A DNA stretch of 64,000 nt from Seriola aureovittata (lineage: Eukaryota; Chordata; Actinopteri; Carangiformes; Carangidae). Location of the stretch: positions 29,577,771 through 29,641,770 of the forward strand of contig NC_079366.1 of NCBI RefSeq assembly GCF_021018895.1. Reading direction: 5' to 3'. The position numbers were made by a program, and so were the translations under genes. Shown piece after piece: positions 24,911 to 31,746 of this stretch; within the stretch, counting starts at the first letter, position 1; each line of letters begins with the position of its first letter. Below the pieces are notes generated by a model. The model was not told the origin of the DNA, did not search any database, and was given only the letters and a program-made list of their open reading frames with translations.

Positions 24911-27137
24911 GCAGGTGTTCATCATGTACTTCAAGCCGAGCACCTTCAGGTGTATCCTGCTGCGCTGGGTCCGGATGCTCGGCTTCTCCATCGTCTACGG
25001 CACCGTCACTCTGAAAATGTACAGGTAGGTTCACACGTCACCTGTCTTTCATTTCACAGGAGAATAAGTTCACAGACATCGAGTTGATCAGAAACTAGGA
25101 TAAAAGTTTTTATTCAAACAAATCAATCAATAAATCTTTATTTGTACGACACCTTTCTACAGGTCAGAGCAATTCATTTTTACAGATGACTGAGACGCTG
25201 ATGAGACAGTTCAAACAATATACGAGAAATAAAACGATGATAAATATAATGATAAAACCAATAAATTAGATTTAAAAAAATAAACAAATAAATTTAAAAA
25301 ATAAATAAAAGAAGATGATTTAAGAAATAATAAAATAAATAAATGATGGAATGAAAATAAATAATCGCTATAAAACAAAATCTAATCAAAAACCAAATGA
25401 ATTTCTGTAATGAAACATTTTGTGGCTGAAACAAACAGCTGATTGAAGTTTCCAAAATCAACTAAACTACTTGTTTTTGATTCAGTAATAAATGTAGAAT
25501 TAAATTTACACATTTCCGAGCAAGTCACAACACAAACTGAATGAATTATAAACTGATTGAACTAATTCGTGGTCTCTTTTAGAAGTCTACATTCCTCGAC
25601 AGTTTCCCTCCAACACTGACTGACTCTCACCTCTGCGCAGGGTGCTGAAGGTGTTCCTCTCTCGCACGGCCCAGAGAGTGCCCTACATGTCCAGCCTGCA
25701 CTTGCTGAGGATTCTGGGAGTGATGCTGATGACGGTCAGCTGGTTCCTGTGCGCGTGGACGGTGGGCGTCCTCCAGAACCGCGACAGGAACATCCCGGTG
25801 TTCGTCACCACCACCACGTCTGACGGACAGGGCTTCAACCTGTGCTACCTGGACCGCTGGGACTACATGATGGCCGTGGGTGAGTGGAGGCGGAGAAACG
25901 GCGTGTGATGACGGAGGCTTCTCATTCGGCGCAGTTATAATTCAAATGTTTTATTTATGGCAGTTTTTGCTGCGTTAATTGAAACTAAACTAAAGTCATG
26001 ATGAGTAAAACCATTTTAAATCCTATGAGGTCTTCAAGATGTTCCTTTAATATCTTTGTGAATTTGTAGACTGTCCAATCTTCATATTATTGCAAAATCA
26101 TATGTCATGTCATGTCATGTCATGACATGTTATGTTACGCAAGTACCTTTTAAAAATGGAGAAATTACCTTTAGAACTTTAGAGCTCTAAATATAAAGTA
26201 CAGTAGATGTCGCATATTGTTTCCTCTTAAACCTCAAAGTGTTATTCAGAAGTAAAAACACAAATCAACTTATATTCTACTCTGCTTTTGACTGACTAGT
26301 TTCAGGTCACATCCCTGTTTGTCCGGAGTCAGAGAAAATATGAACCATCTGTGTGAAATTTTGAGTGTCGCCGTCCTGGAGGAATAAAAAGTCTGACGAG
26401 GCAGGTTGTAAACAAGCCGACAGTTCAGTCTGATTATCTTAATACTTCAAGGTAAAATCAAAAATGAGCATACCTGAGATGTCAGTAATAATCCCTCAGT
26501 GCACAGGACAACTGTGTACACGACTACAGTGAGAATGGAAGGTCAAAGTTGAACCGAGAAACAAGAAATATGGACCTTAAAAAGTAAATTCCTCACTGAT
26601 ATCAGATTAAACCCAGACTTTCTTTTACACGATTTATACATTATTTAGCATTTAAACAGTGTTATATTAATAAAAACAAAGTGAAAACATCCCATCGTTC
26701 CCTCTGTCCTCACCTTCCTCTGCCACAGCTGAGCTCCTGTTCCTGTGCTGGGGGAGCTCCCTGTGGACCGCCGTCAGGCCCGTCCCCTCGGCCTTCCACG
26801 AACCTCGCTACATGGGCATCGCCATCCACAACGAGCTGCTCCTCTCCTCCATGTTCCACCTGTTCCGGTAAACGGCGAGCACAACCAGCGTGTCTGAAGC
26901 TGTAAGAGTGCAGGACAAGCTAACGCCTTTGTGTTCTCTGTCCCCGTCAGGTTCACCTTTCCCTCTCTGCATCCTGATTGGATGTTGCTGCTCTCCTTCA
27001 CGCACACCCACGTCACCATCACGGTGACGCTCGCCCTGCTCTTCATCCCCAAGGTACTTGGCATCTTAGTTAAATCAACTGTGGGTTACTTTAAGAGGTC
27101 AAAGCAGAAAAAAGGTTGTCAAATAAGTATTGATGAG

Positions 27138-27175
<38 letters not shown>

Positions 27176-30100
27176 TTACCTCAATGCAAGTTTATTTAAA
27201 TGAAATTAATGTGCAAGTAAACTCAGCAGAAGTGATATATTTGCACCTTGTAAACACTGAGTTGATGTTTGTAGAAAGGAATATACTGTATATGTGATAT
27301 GTAATTTCTACATTTTTGGAGACCATGAACATCTCAAGGTTTCATGAGAATTCATCCATTAATTCTGGAGAAATTTCATGGACTCGAATGTTGGACCAAC
27401 AGTTTAGCAGATCAAGGGACCCAACACACATCAAAGATTGTGTTTACATGGACATGAGTTTCCCAGTTATGAGGTTTATCCAGGTTATAAAATCTAGTAT
27501 TTACAGCAGTCTCAACACTGCATGCTCTTTTTGATGGCGCTTGTGATGTTCACAAACACAAACCGGCAATTTTGAAATGGTTAATCTGACATCCCTACAA
27601 CCATTAACTTACTGCCGCCAACTTGGCAGTGTATGACTCCGCCCCCCTAACTCCCGGCTAATCCAAAAATGGGCAAAGAGGAGGGGCGTGTTTCTGCTGT
27701 AAATTTGGACATTTTAACATGGGAGTCTATGTGGCATTGACTCACTGTTGGAGCCCGGTGTCAAGCAGCCAGTAGAGGACGTTCAGTTTTTGGTACTTCC
27801 GTGTTGGATTCATTTGTCAGCCTCGGGTGTTGCCACTAGATTGGAAAACTGTAACCTGTCTACTACAGACTTGAGTAATTTTCTCCCGTCTGAACTACCA
27901 GGTATTTTGAACGCTTTTAACCAATGCATAAAATCTTAAACGATCCACAAGTGAGACGCTGTCTTTGCCGCCATTGTTTGTCTTCCTGTTAATCACTTGG
28001 CCAAAGGTAGTCGACAGCGTTCAGATAATTGAATACTCCAGGTTTTTTCCAAACTGGGATAAAGACTTCATCCAGATTTGTGAAATCAGACACAAAAACG
28101 TGATGCTTCAAAGACTAACTTAATCCATACACGCACAATCGACGTTTTTCCAATGCGAAGTGTTTAGGTATGAATTGTATGCTTGTGTGTGTGTTCCACA
28201 GTTTCTCCATGTGTCTAAGCCTGGGAGGGAGGAGATTGCGGCAGAGGTGTACGAAGACGAAGTGGACCTGCGGCGCTCGGGCTCGTACCTCAACAGCAGT
28301 TTTCACTCAGCTTGGAGTGAGCACAGTGTGGACCCGGATGACTTTCGGGTAAACTCTCTTGTCCCCTCAGAACGATATTATCACTTTGCATTGGGACATA
28401 ATTTACAAAAGGTGGAAGAAATTCCAAACGTCACATTTAAATAAGAAAAATAAATGTCCCTTAATTTCAGTTATGACCACATGTAGACTCACTTAAACAA
28501 ATCTTAAATGTATTATAATTAAATCATAAATTAACATGAAATACTCTGGCCAATAGAAAAGATACATGTTGTATGACCTCTCTCCAACCCTTATCCTTTT
28601 CTTATCCTCAACTGTCTTCTACCTTTCCTCTGACTTGTTACTGTCGTTGTCTTTTCCTCTCCTCAACCATTTCAACCACCCCCTGAATCCCGTCATCGAT
28701 TCCCCCCCTTCTTCACATGCACCAGGATGAACTGAAGAAGTTATATACCCAGTTAGAAGTCCACAAGACGAAGAAGATGACCGCAAACAACCCTCATCTG
28801 TCAAAGAAGCGAAGTTCTCGCTGTGCACTGGGGAGGTCCATTATCAAACGCATTGCTGAGATCCCAGAAACCATGAGCCGACAGTGCAGCCGCGAGGAGA
28901 AAGACGGATCCTTCCACAGTAGAAGTGTGAATATGTCTGACTCTTTCAGGCTGAAGCCAGATACCGTCAGTATCAGTTACAAGAGTTCAATGAAATCCCG
29001 AACACCATCACCAAGCATGCGCAAGTCCCAGAGTGATCATCACTATGTCAGGGAAAGAGACTCTTCGTTGCGTGACTCCATGTTGAAGGCCAACGCTGTG
29101 AAGAGATCCTCTCAGCGGTCGGAGACGGACTCCTTGGATATTCCACCAGGGGTATGTAAGTCAGCCAGTGCCCAGAATCTGACAATTGATACCAATCTTC
29201 TGCATCCTGATCACACCAGGCTTCATAAGTCCTGGAGTCTCACCTCCACGACCACCCACTCTATGGAAAACATACCTAAAGTTAACAGAGCCAGCACAGT
29301 GCTGACGAGGTCCAGGCAGAGCATTTCCATCAGCGACCAGACCAGGAGCGCTCTCCAGTCAGAGTCATTTGACAAGGCCGAGGTCTGTCCTTGGGAGGTG
29401 GAGCAGGAACCATCAGGCGACAAGAACCAGAAGCATGTCACCTACGCAAACTCTGAGGATGGTGAGGAAAAAAGGCCGCCATCTCCACAGTCGCTTATCT
29501 GTCCCTGGGACCATTTACCACCCGTAGAAAGGACTCCTTCTGAGGACAAAGGACTACAGGGTGAAACCGAGTCGCCCAAACCGCAAGCTCCCGTGTCTGC
29601 GAGCGCACCGGGCTCTCCGAGACCGAAGATCACAAAGGATCAACGTGTCTTCTCCTTCCGCACCACCAGCAGCAGGTGGCTCTCGGTGAAATCAATTATG
29701 GGATCCATGGATGCAGGAAGCAGATCCAGTAAGGAGGGGAATTTAAACATAGAGGATTCTGTCTCACAAAAAAGTCAGGAAAGTGCTTCCACAACACCAA
29801 GATCGGGGAGATCTAGTAGACGTCCAAGCGTTGAGAAGAGGTCATTGCAGAAAAGAAGTATGACGACAATAGACGGAAAACCATGCCTTGTGAAGCAGAA
29901 CGCAATCAGACTGTCCTCTACGGATTCCGCGGACAGAAGCCCAAGAAGGCTTGTGATCGTAAAATCTGCCGTCTACCCATGGGACGTGGACGACGTGCAA
30001 AAAGATGGCACCTATGAAAACGTGTTTTTATCAAGGCAAAACAGCAAACGTAACAGTATAAGTTCATGGGAAACTGCTAGCAGCTCGAGAACACCTTCAA

Positions 30101-31746
30101 CCCACAGGAGAGGAAGTAATCGAATTACACCGGTCCGTAACGTTTCTCATGCAGATGTGTGTCCATGGGAAGGAGCTGGTACTATGCAGCAAGGGGAAGG
30201 ACCAAAGAAGCAGCAGAGCATTAAAGCAGATGTTTGCCCTTGGGAATCCCAGGCATCGGTGTCTAATGTATGTCCATGGGAATCTCAAGAGCAAGGGAAT
30301 GTGAAAAGACAAGGAAGTGGTCGTGGTGACGTGTGTCCTTGGGATTCGCAAGATATTCCCGTTATTTCGCGTACGACTTTGTCCAGAGATTCACAGAAAC
30401 AAAAGTCTTTGAAACGTGCAGCAGACTTATGTCCCTGGGAGACGGCAGAGACTCCCCAACCTTCAGTAAGACAAGATAGTGAATACGTTAACGTGTGTCC
30501 TTGGGATGTTCAGGACAAGGCTGAAGTTGTATATGAAAACCTTAATCCTACGGAGACCAAGGGAGCGCTGGGGGTGCCGCTTCGACAGGAGGTCATGAAA
30601 CCTGCCATCTATCCTGCAACGAAAGAAATGCCAAGTACTGAGCAACAATATGCAAAATCACCTGCCCTTAACTGGGGTAAACAAGTGAACAGGACAGTAG
30701 AAAGTTGTCCATGGGAGTTCCCTGATCCTCCAAAAATCACGGAAAACATTTGTCCATGGGAAGAGGGAAGCAAAGAGCCAACAAATACAGACCCAACTTC
30801 GCAAATGACCATCAAGGTAGATGTTTGTCCCTGGGAAACTGGAAATCAAGACAAACCCGAAGACTCACAAGGAGGTGTCTCGCCTTTGAAAGCTGCGTCG
30901 GTACAGTCTGAAGGGAAGGACAACACAAGAGTAAACATATGCCCCTGGGAAACTGAAGCTACCAACACAGTGTCAGCAGATGTTTGTCCATGGGAAACCG
31001 GGGAACCAGAATCAGGAAAGCCGGAGACCCCGAAAATATCTGACAGTCATATGAAGCAAGACACAGCTCGGGAAAATGTTTGTCCATGGGAGTCGGACGA
31101 AGCAGGGGCAGTCAAATCTGAAATCTCAAAATCAGAGAAACTGCAAAGACAGGGGAATTCCCGGGAAAGTGTCTGTCCATGGGAAACAGATGCTCCAAAA
31201 GTTCTGCAAAAACAAGACAGCGCTCGGGGAGATGTTTGTCCGTGGGAGACTGAAGAACCAAAAGTTCTAAAGAAGCAAGATAGTGCTCGGGCAGACGTTT
31301 GTCCGTGGGAGACAGAGGAACCAAAAGTTCTCCAGAAGCAAGATAGTGCTCGGGCAGACGTTTGTCCGTGGGAGACCGAAGAACCAGGAGTTCAAGACAG
31401 TACGGGAACAGGTGTTTATTTGACAGATCCACAAACGTCGAGCGAAGGCAGACTCGAAATTCCCAACAGTGAGCAAGAACTCGTCACAGAAAACCAGGAC
31501 CCGCGAAGTGTAGAAGAGTTTCCGGCTGACATCAGCACAGAGGACATAGATGAGTCTAAAGCGAACTTAGCCCTGGGCCGGCGTGACGCTATGTGTCCCT
31601 GGGAGATGGTGAGGAGCAGATCGGGTTCCTTCACAGACAATGCCTCGGACGTTTTTACATGGGAGCCTGAGAATATTCCAGAGGAGGATGAAGAGGACGA
31701 TGCAGAATGTGCCGCTGAGGCTCTCGTATTCCCACCCGACTTGTGA
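8944..31746 (+). CDS. gpr179: GPR179, orphan class C GPCR, complete (11 coding exons, 1729 aa)
   Basis: GPR179 is a glycine-receptor-like class C GPCR (GPR158/GPR179 family). At dendritic tips of retinal ON-bipolar cells it anchors RGS7/RGS11-G-beta-5 near mGluR6 and TRPM1; human loss causes complete congenital stationary night blindness. Exons: 8944-9878, 12361-12469, 16906-17002, 18679-18899, 20359-20427, 24915-25024, 25641-25879, 26729-26867, 26951-27053, 28202-28348, 28726-31746, all GT-AG with matching phases. The protein has a signal peptide (about 1-17), an N-terminal extracellular part ending in LTPEFR (about 100-312), a Cys-rich EGF-like segment (313-420), seven membrane segments (about 425-674), then the conserved stretch SGSYLNSS, FHSAWSEHS and DELKKLY that precedes the RGS-binding helix. 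A long tail has 19 CPW[ED] motifs. Such motif arrays are the reason for choosing GPR179 over GPR158. Human GPR179 is longer (about 2367 aa), mainly in the tail. An in-frame TGA at 8893 supports the start. Confidence 0.95.
9886..9983. repeat. (CA)n microsatellite at exon 1 donor
   Basis: About 98 bases of CA repeats with ATGCG and GCACG interruptions, starting 8 bases into intron 1. Reading through it without splicing gives a spurious His-Thr tail. Confidence 0.95.
11460..11890. repeat. Interspersed repeat (GGTTAGG / AAAGATCATGATTTGGG family)
   Basis: Contains GTTGTCATGGTTACCGTAAT, GGTTAGGTTCAGGC and AAAAGATCATGATTTGGG. It shares the last core with 2335-2690. It resembles a common teleost repeat; no coding capacity. 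Confidence 0.55.
12361..12469 (+). CDS. gpr179: GPR179 coding exon 2
   Basis: Encodes GVIRVDVNIQDIDLNQC and on to CNRTTME. Acceptor ATCAG|A, donor GAG|GTAAAC. Joins exon 1 in phase 2 to rebuild the family motif LTPEFRGVI. Confidence 0.93.
12660..13060. repeat. Imperfect repeat region with GGATAA / TTAGCTA words
   Basis: Recurring words such as ACGGATCAATAGTTAGCTT (two near-exact copies about 105 bases apart), GTAAGCTAGCTAAA and GGATAA show a degenerate low-complexity or satellite-like tract. Confidence 0.6.
13660..14060. repeat. Pyrimidine-rich imperfect repeat (CTTGTC / TCATGTC words)
   Basis: Dense short words such as CTTGTCATGTC, TCTTGTCTTGTC and CTTCCTTGCTTCCTC on the plus strand. A 159-codon frame at 13672-14151 is explained by this composition and looks like random hydrophobic sequence. 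Confidence 0.6.
14817..14878. repeat. (TG)n microsatellite
   Basis: Two TG runs separated by TTCAG in GPR179 intron 2. Confidence 0.95.
14979..15024. repeat. (TG)n microsatellite
   Basis: Uninterrupted run of about 23 TG units, about 100 bases after the previous one. Confidence 0.95.
15420..15930. repeat. Imperfect minisatellite (TTTGTGTCTCTTTGTAGT-like units)
   Basis: Roughly 20-28-base units built from TTGTGTCTCTTTGTAGTTG are repeated many times with substitutions and length change. A similar simple repeat is common in teleost introns. Confidence 0.7.
16254..16395 (+). repeat. tRNA-like interspersed repeat (SINE-like head)
   Basis: Contains GTAGCTCAGATGGCACAG, similar to a Pol III A box, and GGTAGTTTGATCC about 35 bases on, similar to a B box. 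It is followed by CCACATGTCCTTTAGTAAAACA, a segment I associate with a common teleost repeat. It does not fold as a complete tRNA by eye, so it is called a repeat. Confidence 0.5.
16906..17002 (+). CDS. gpr179: GPR179 coding exon 3
   Basis: Encodes CMPIPGRGFRLGQYCCRC and on to GYYNPD, part of the Cys-rich EGF-like segment. Acceptor TGCAG|T, donor GCAG|GTAAGT. Ends in phase 1. Confidence 0.94.
17003..18678 (+). other. GPR179 intron 3
   Basis: AT-rich, with TTAGCTAACA words around 17660-17720. No exon or clear mobile element recognised. Confidence 0.8.
18679..18899 (+). CDS. gpr179: GPR179 coding exon 4 (Cys-rich stalk and TM1)
   Basis: Encodes a Cys-rich stretch (CYPNMPICLPCWPGCKSC, then CWVQEDWLL) and the first membrane helix (VLAIQGVFMLLIFVSMLAAY). 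Acceptor GCAG|AT, donor CGG|GTGAGT. Ends in phase 0. Confidence 0.95.
18900..20358 (+). other. GPR179 intron 4
   Basis: Contains a SINE-like repeat near 19660-19840; the rest is AT-rich with no recognised exon. Confidence 0.8.
19660..19840 (+). repeat. Interspersed repeat containing GTGATGGACTGGCGACCTG
   Basis: The block from GTAGGTGAACGTGAACAG through CAGCCCTGTGATGGACTGGC to GTGTCAGCTGGGATTGGCTC matches a repeat I recall as very common in teleosts (usual wording: gtgaatgtgagtg, then gatagactggcgacctgtcc, then agctgggataggctcc). The open frame at 19672-19947 is this repeat, not a gene. Confidence 0.65.
20359..20427 (+). CDS. gpr179: GPR179 coding exon 5 (TM2)
   Basis: 23 codons encoding RIRASGLLLLETILFGSLLL and YFP, the second membrane helix. 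Acceptor CTCAG|A, donor CCG|GTGAGT, phase 0 at both ends. Confidence 0.95.
20567..20597. repeat. (TG)n microsatellite
   Basis: About 15 TG units in GPR179 intron 5, preceded by a GGC-rich stretch at 20441-20465. Confidence 0.95.
20794..20847. repeat. (CA)n microsatellite
   Basis: Uninterrupted run of about 26 CA units. Confidence 0.95.
22968..23255 (+). repeat. Interspersed repeat (ACCATGACCTTTGAACTTTG type)
   Basis: The sequence runs through GGTCACCATGACCTTTGAAC, GTCCAAGTGAATGTTTGTGT, GAGATATCGTGTCCACGAGA and GACGGACGGACG. This order matches a repeat I recall as common in teleosts. Its 5' part (CTAGTTCCAGGTCACATCC) recurs near 26300. Confidence 0.65.
23520..23680 (+). repeat. Interspersed repeat (GCTGATGCTCTTATCCAGAG type)
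   Basis: GCTTTAGCTGATGCTCTTAT followed by CCAGAGGGACTGACACTGAC resembles the widespread fish element worded ttagcagacgcttttatccaaagcgact. Short and degenerate. Confidence 0.5.
24040..24800. repeat. Degenerate (AGT)n / (TAG)n trinucleotide region
   Basis: Scattered runs of AGTAGTAGT with CAGTAG and TAATAG variants over about 750 bases, interrupted at 24200-24450 by unique AT-rich sequence. Confidence 0.7.
24869..24909 (+). repeat. (TC)n run forming the exon 6 polypyrimidine tract
   Basis: About 20 TC units end 5 bases before the GPR179 exon 6 acceptor CTGCAG|GTG. The microsatellite therefore appears to serve as the polypyrimidine tract of this acceptor. Confidence 0.9.
24915..25024 (+). CDS. 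gpr179: GPR179 coding exon 6 (TM3)
   Basis: Encodes VFIMYFKPSTFRCILLRWVR and the third membrane helix, ending GTVTLKMY plus a split Arg. The Cys in STFRC is conserved in the family. Acceptor GCAG|G, donor ACAG|GTAGGT. Ends in phase 2. Confidence 0.95.
25025..25640 (+). other. GPR179 intron 6
   Basis: AT-rich. The start of the block at 25115-25200 (CAATCAATAAATCTTTATTT, then GACACCTTTCTACAGGTCAG) resembles a short 3' tail of a fish retroelement. No exon. Confidence 0.7.
25641..25879 (+). CDS. gpr179: GPR179 coding exon 7 (TM4 and extracellular loop 2)
   Basis: Encodes VLKVFLSRTAQRVPYMSSLH, a very conserved intracellular loop, then TM4 and the loop ending FNLCYLDRWDYMMAV, with the conserved loop Cys. 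Acceptor GCAG|G, donor GTGG|GTGAGT. Ends in phase 1. Confidence 0.95.
26103..26128. repeat. (TCATG)n short tandem repeat
   Basis: About four to five copies of the pentamer TCATG. Confidence 0.8.
26270..26385 (+). repeat. Partial interspersed repeat, second copy of the 22968 family
   Basis: Shares GACTAGTTTCAGGTCACATC and ATATGAACCATCTGTGTGAA with the corresponding part of 22980-23070 (allowing substitutions). The 3' half of the family is absent here. Confidence 0.5.
26729..26867 (+). CDS. gpr179: GPR179 coding exon 8 (TM5, start of TM6)
   Basis: Encodes ELLFLCWGSSLWTAVRPVPS, then FHEPRYMGIAIHNELLLSSM. Acceptor CACAG|CT, donor CCG|GTAAAC. Joins exon 9 in phase 2. Confidence 0.95.
26951..27053 (+). 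CDS. gpr179: GPR179 coding exon 9 (TM6-TM7)
   Basis: Encodes FTFPSLHPDWMLLLSFTHTH, then VTITVTLALLFIPK, the seventh membrane helix. Acceptor GTCAG|G, donor AAG|GTACTT. The upstream intron is only 83 bases. Confidence 0.95.
27139..27174. repeat. (TA)n microsatellite
   Basis: Uninterrupted run of about 17 TA units. Confidence 0.95.
27630..27850 (+). repeat. Interspersed repeat (ATGGGAGTCTATG ... TTGGAGCC type)
   Basis: Contains CATGGGAGTCTATGTGGCAT, GACTCACTGTTGGAGCC and TTTTTGGTACTTCCGTGTTG in the order of a repeat I recall as common in teleosts. Non-coding. Confidence 0.6.
28202..28348 (+). CDS. gpr179: GPR179 coding exon 10 (juxtamembrane tail)
   Basis: Encodes FLHVSKPGREEIAAEVYEDE, then VDLRRSGSYLNSSFHSAWSE, ending DPDDFR. 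This stretch is nearly invariant between GPR158 and GPR179 and leads to the helix that contacts RGS7-G-beta-5. Phase 0 at both ends. Confidence 0.95.
28349..28725 (+). other. GPR179 intron 10
   Basis: 377 bases, AT-rich then pyrimidine-rich from about 28580 to the acceptor. No other feature seen. Confidence 0.85.
28726..31746 (+). CDS. gpr179: GPR179 last coding exon (cytoplasmic tail with CPWE motif array)
   Basis: A single 3.0-kb exon, 1006 codons plus TGA at 31744-31746. It starts DELKKLYTQLEVHKTKKM, the conserved coiled-coil segment, then KKRSSRCALGRSIIKRIAE. The remainder is a long Ser/Glu/Lys-rich, probably disordered tail. I count 19 CPW[ED] motifs from 29383 to 31605, plus degenerate YPWD (about 29970) and FTWE (about 31658) forms. 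The VCPWE motif is shared with GPR158, where it has been linked to G-alpha-o binding. The last complete copies, at 31195-31383, are nearly identical 21-residue units. The tail ends in an acidic EEDEEDDAE stretch. Several long minus-strand frames opposite this exon are shadows. Confidence 0.95.
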   Translation, partial: DELKKLYTQLEVHKTKKMTANNPHLSKKRSSRCALGRSIIKRIAEIPETMSRQCSREEKDGSFHSRSVNMSDSFRLKPDTVSISYKSSMKSRTPSPSMRKSQSDHHYVRERDSSLRDSMLKANAVKRSSQRSETDSLDIPPGVCKSASAQNLTIDTNLLHPDHTRLHKSWSLTSTTTHSMENIPKVNRASTVLTRSRQSISISDQTRSALQSESFDKAEVCPWEVEQEPSGDKNQKHVTYANSEDGEEKRPPSPQSLICPWDHLPPVERTPSEDKGLQGETESPKPQAPVSASAPGSPRPKITKDQRVFSFRTTSSRWLSVKSIMGSMDAGSRSSKEGNLNIEDSVSQKSQESASTTPRSGRSSRRPSVEKRSLQKRSMTTIDGKPCLVKQNAIRLSSTDSADRSPRRLVIVKSAVYPWDVDDVQKDGTYENVFLSRQNSKRNSISSWETASSSRTPSTHRRGSNRITPVRNVSHADVCPWEGAGTMQQGEGPKKQQSIKADVCPWESQASVSNVCPWESQEQGNVKRQGSGRGDVCPWDSQDIPVISRTTLSRDSQKQKSLKRAADLCPWETAETPQPSVRQDSEYVNVCPWDVQDKAEVVYENLNPTETKGALGVPLRQEVMKPAIYPATKEMPSTEQQYAKSPALNWGKQVNRTVESCPWEFPDPPKITENICPWEEGSKEPTNTDPTSQMTIKVDVCPWETGNQDKPEDSQGGVSPLKAASVQSEGKDNTRVNICPWETEATNTVSADVCPWETGEPESGKPETPKISDSHMKQDTARENVCPWESDEAGAVKSEISKSEKLQRQGNSRESVCPWETDAPKVLQKQDSARGDVCPWETEEPKVLKKQDSARADVCPWETEEPKVLQKQDSARADVCPWETEEPGVQDSTGTGVYLTDPQTSSEGRLEIPNSEQELVTENQDPRSVEEFPADISTEDIDESKANLALGRRDAMCPWEMVRSRSGSFTDNASDVFTWEPENIPEEDEEDDAECAAEALVFPPDL
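31195..31383 (+). repeat. Three tandem 63-bp coding repeats (21-aa CPWE unit)
   Basis: Units at 31195-31257, 31258-31320 and 31321-31383 each encode a close variant of PKVLQKQDSAR followed by DVCPWETEE. Nucleotide identity between units is high, pointing to recent tandem duplication inside the reading frame. Confidence 0.9.

Larger units (their letters stand above)
20428..24914 (+). other. GPR179 intron 5
   Basis: A 4.5-kb intron with two dinucleotide microsatellites, two interspersed-repeat fragments, a degenerate AGT trinucleotide tract and a terminal CT run that forms the pyrimidine tract of the next acceptor. No exon recognised. Confidence 0.85.
25880..26728 (+). other. GPR179 intron 7
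   Basis: AT-rich. Holds a short TCATG pentamer run and a partial copy of the repeat seen at 22968. No exon. Confidence 0.8.
27054..28201 (+). other. GPR179 intron 9
   Basis: Contains a TA microsatellite and an interspersed repeat at about 27630-27850. No exon. Confidence 0.85.
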
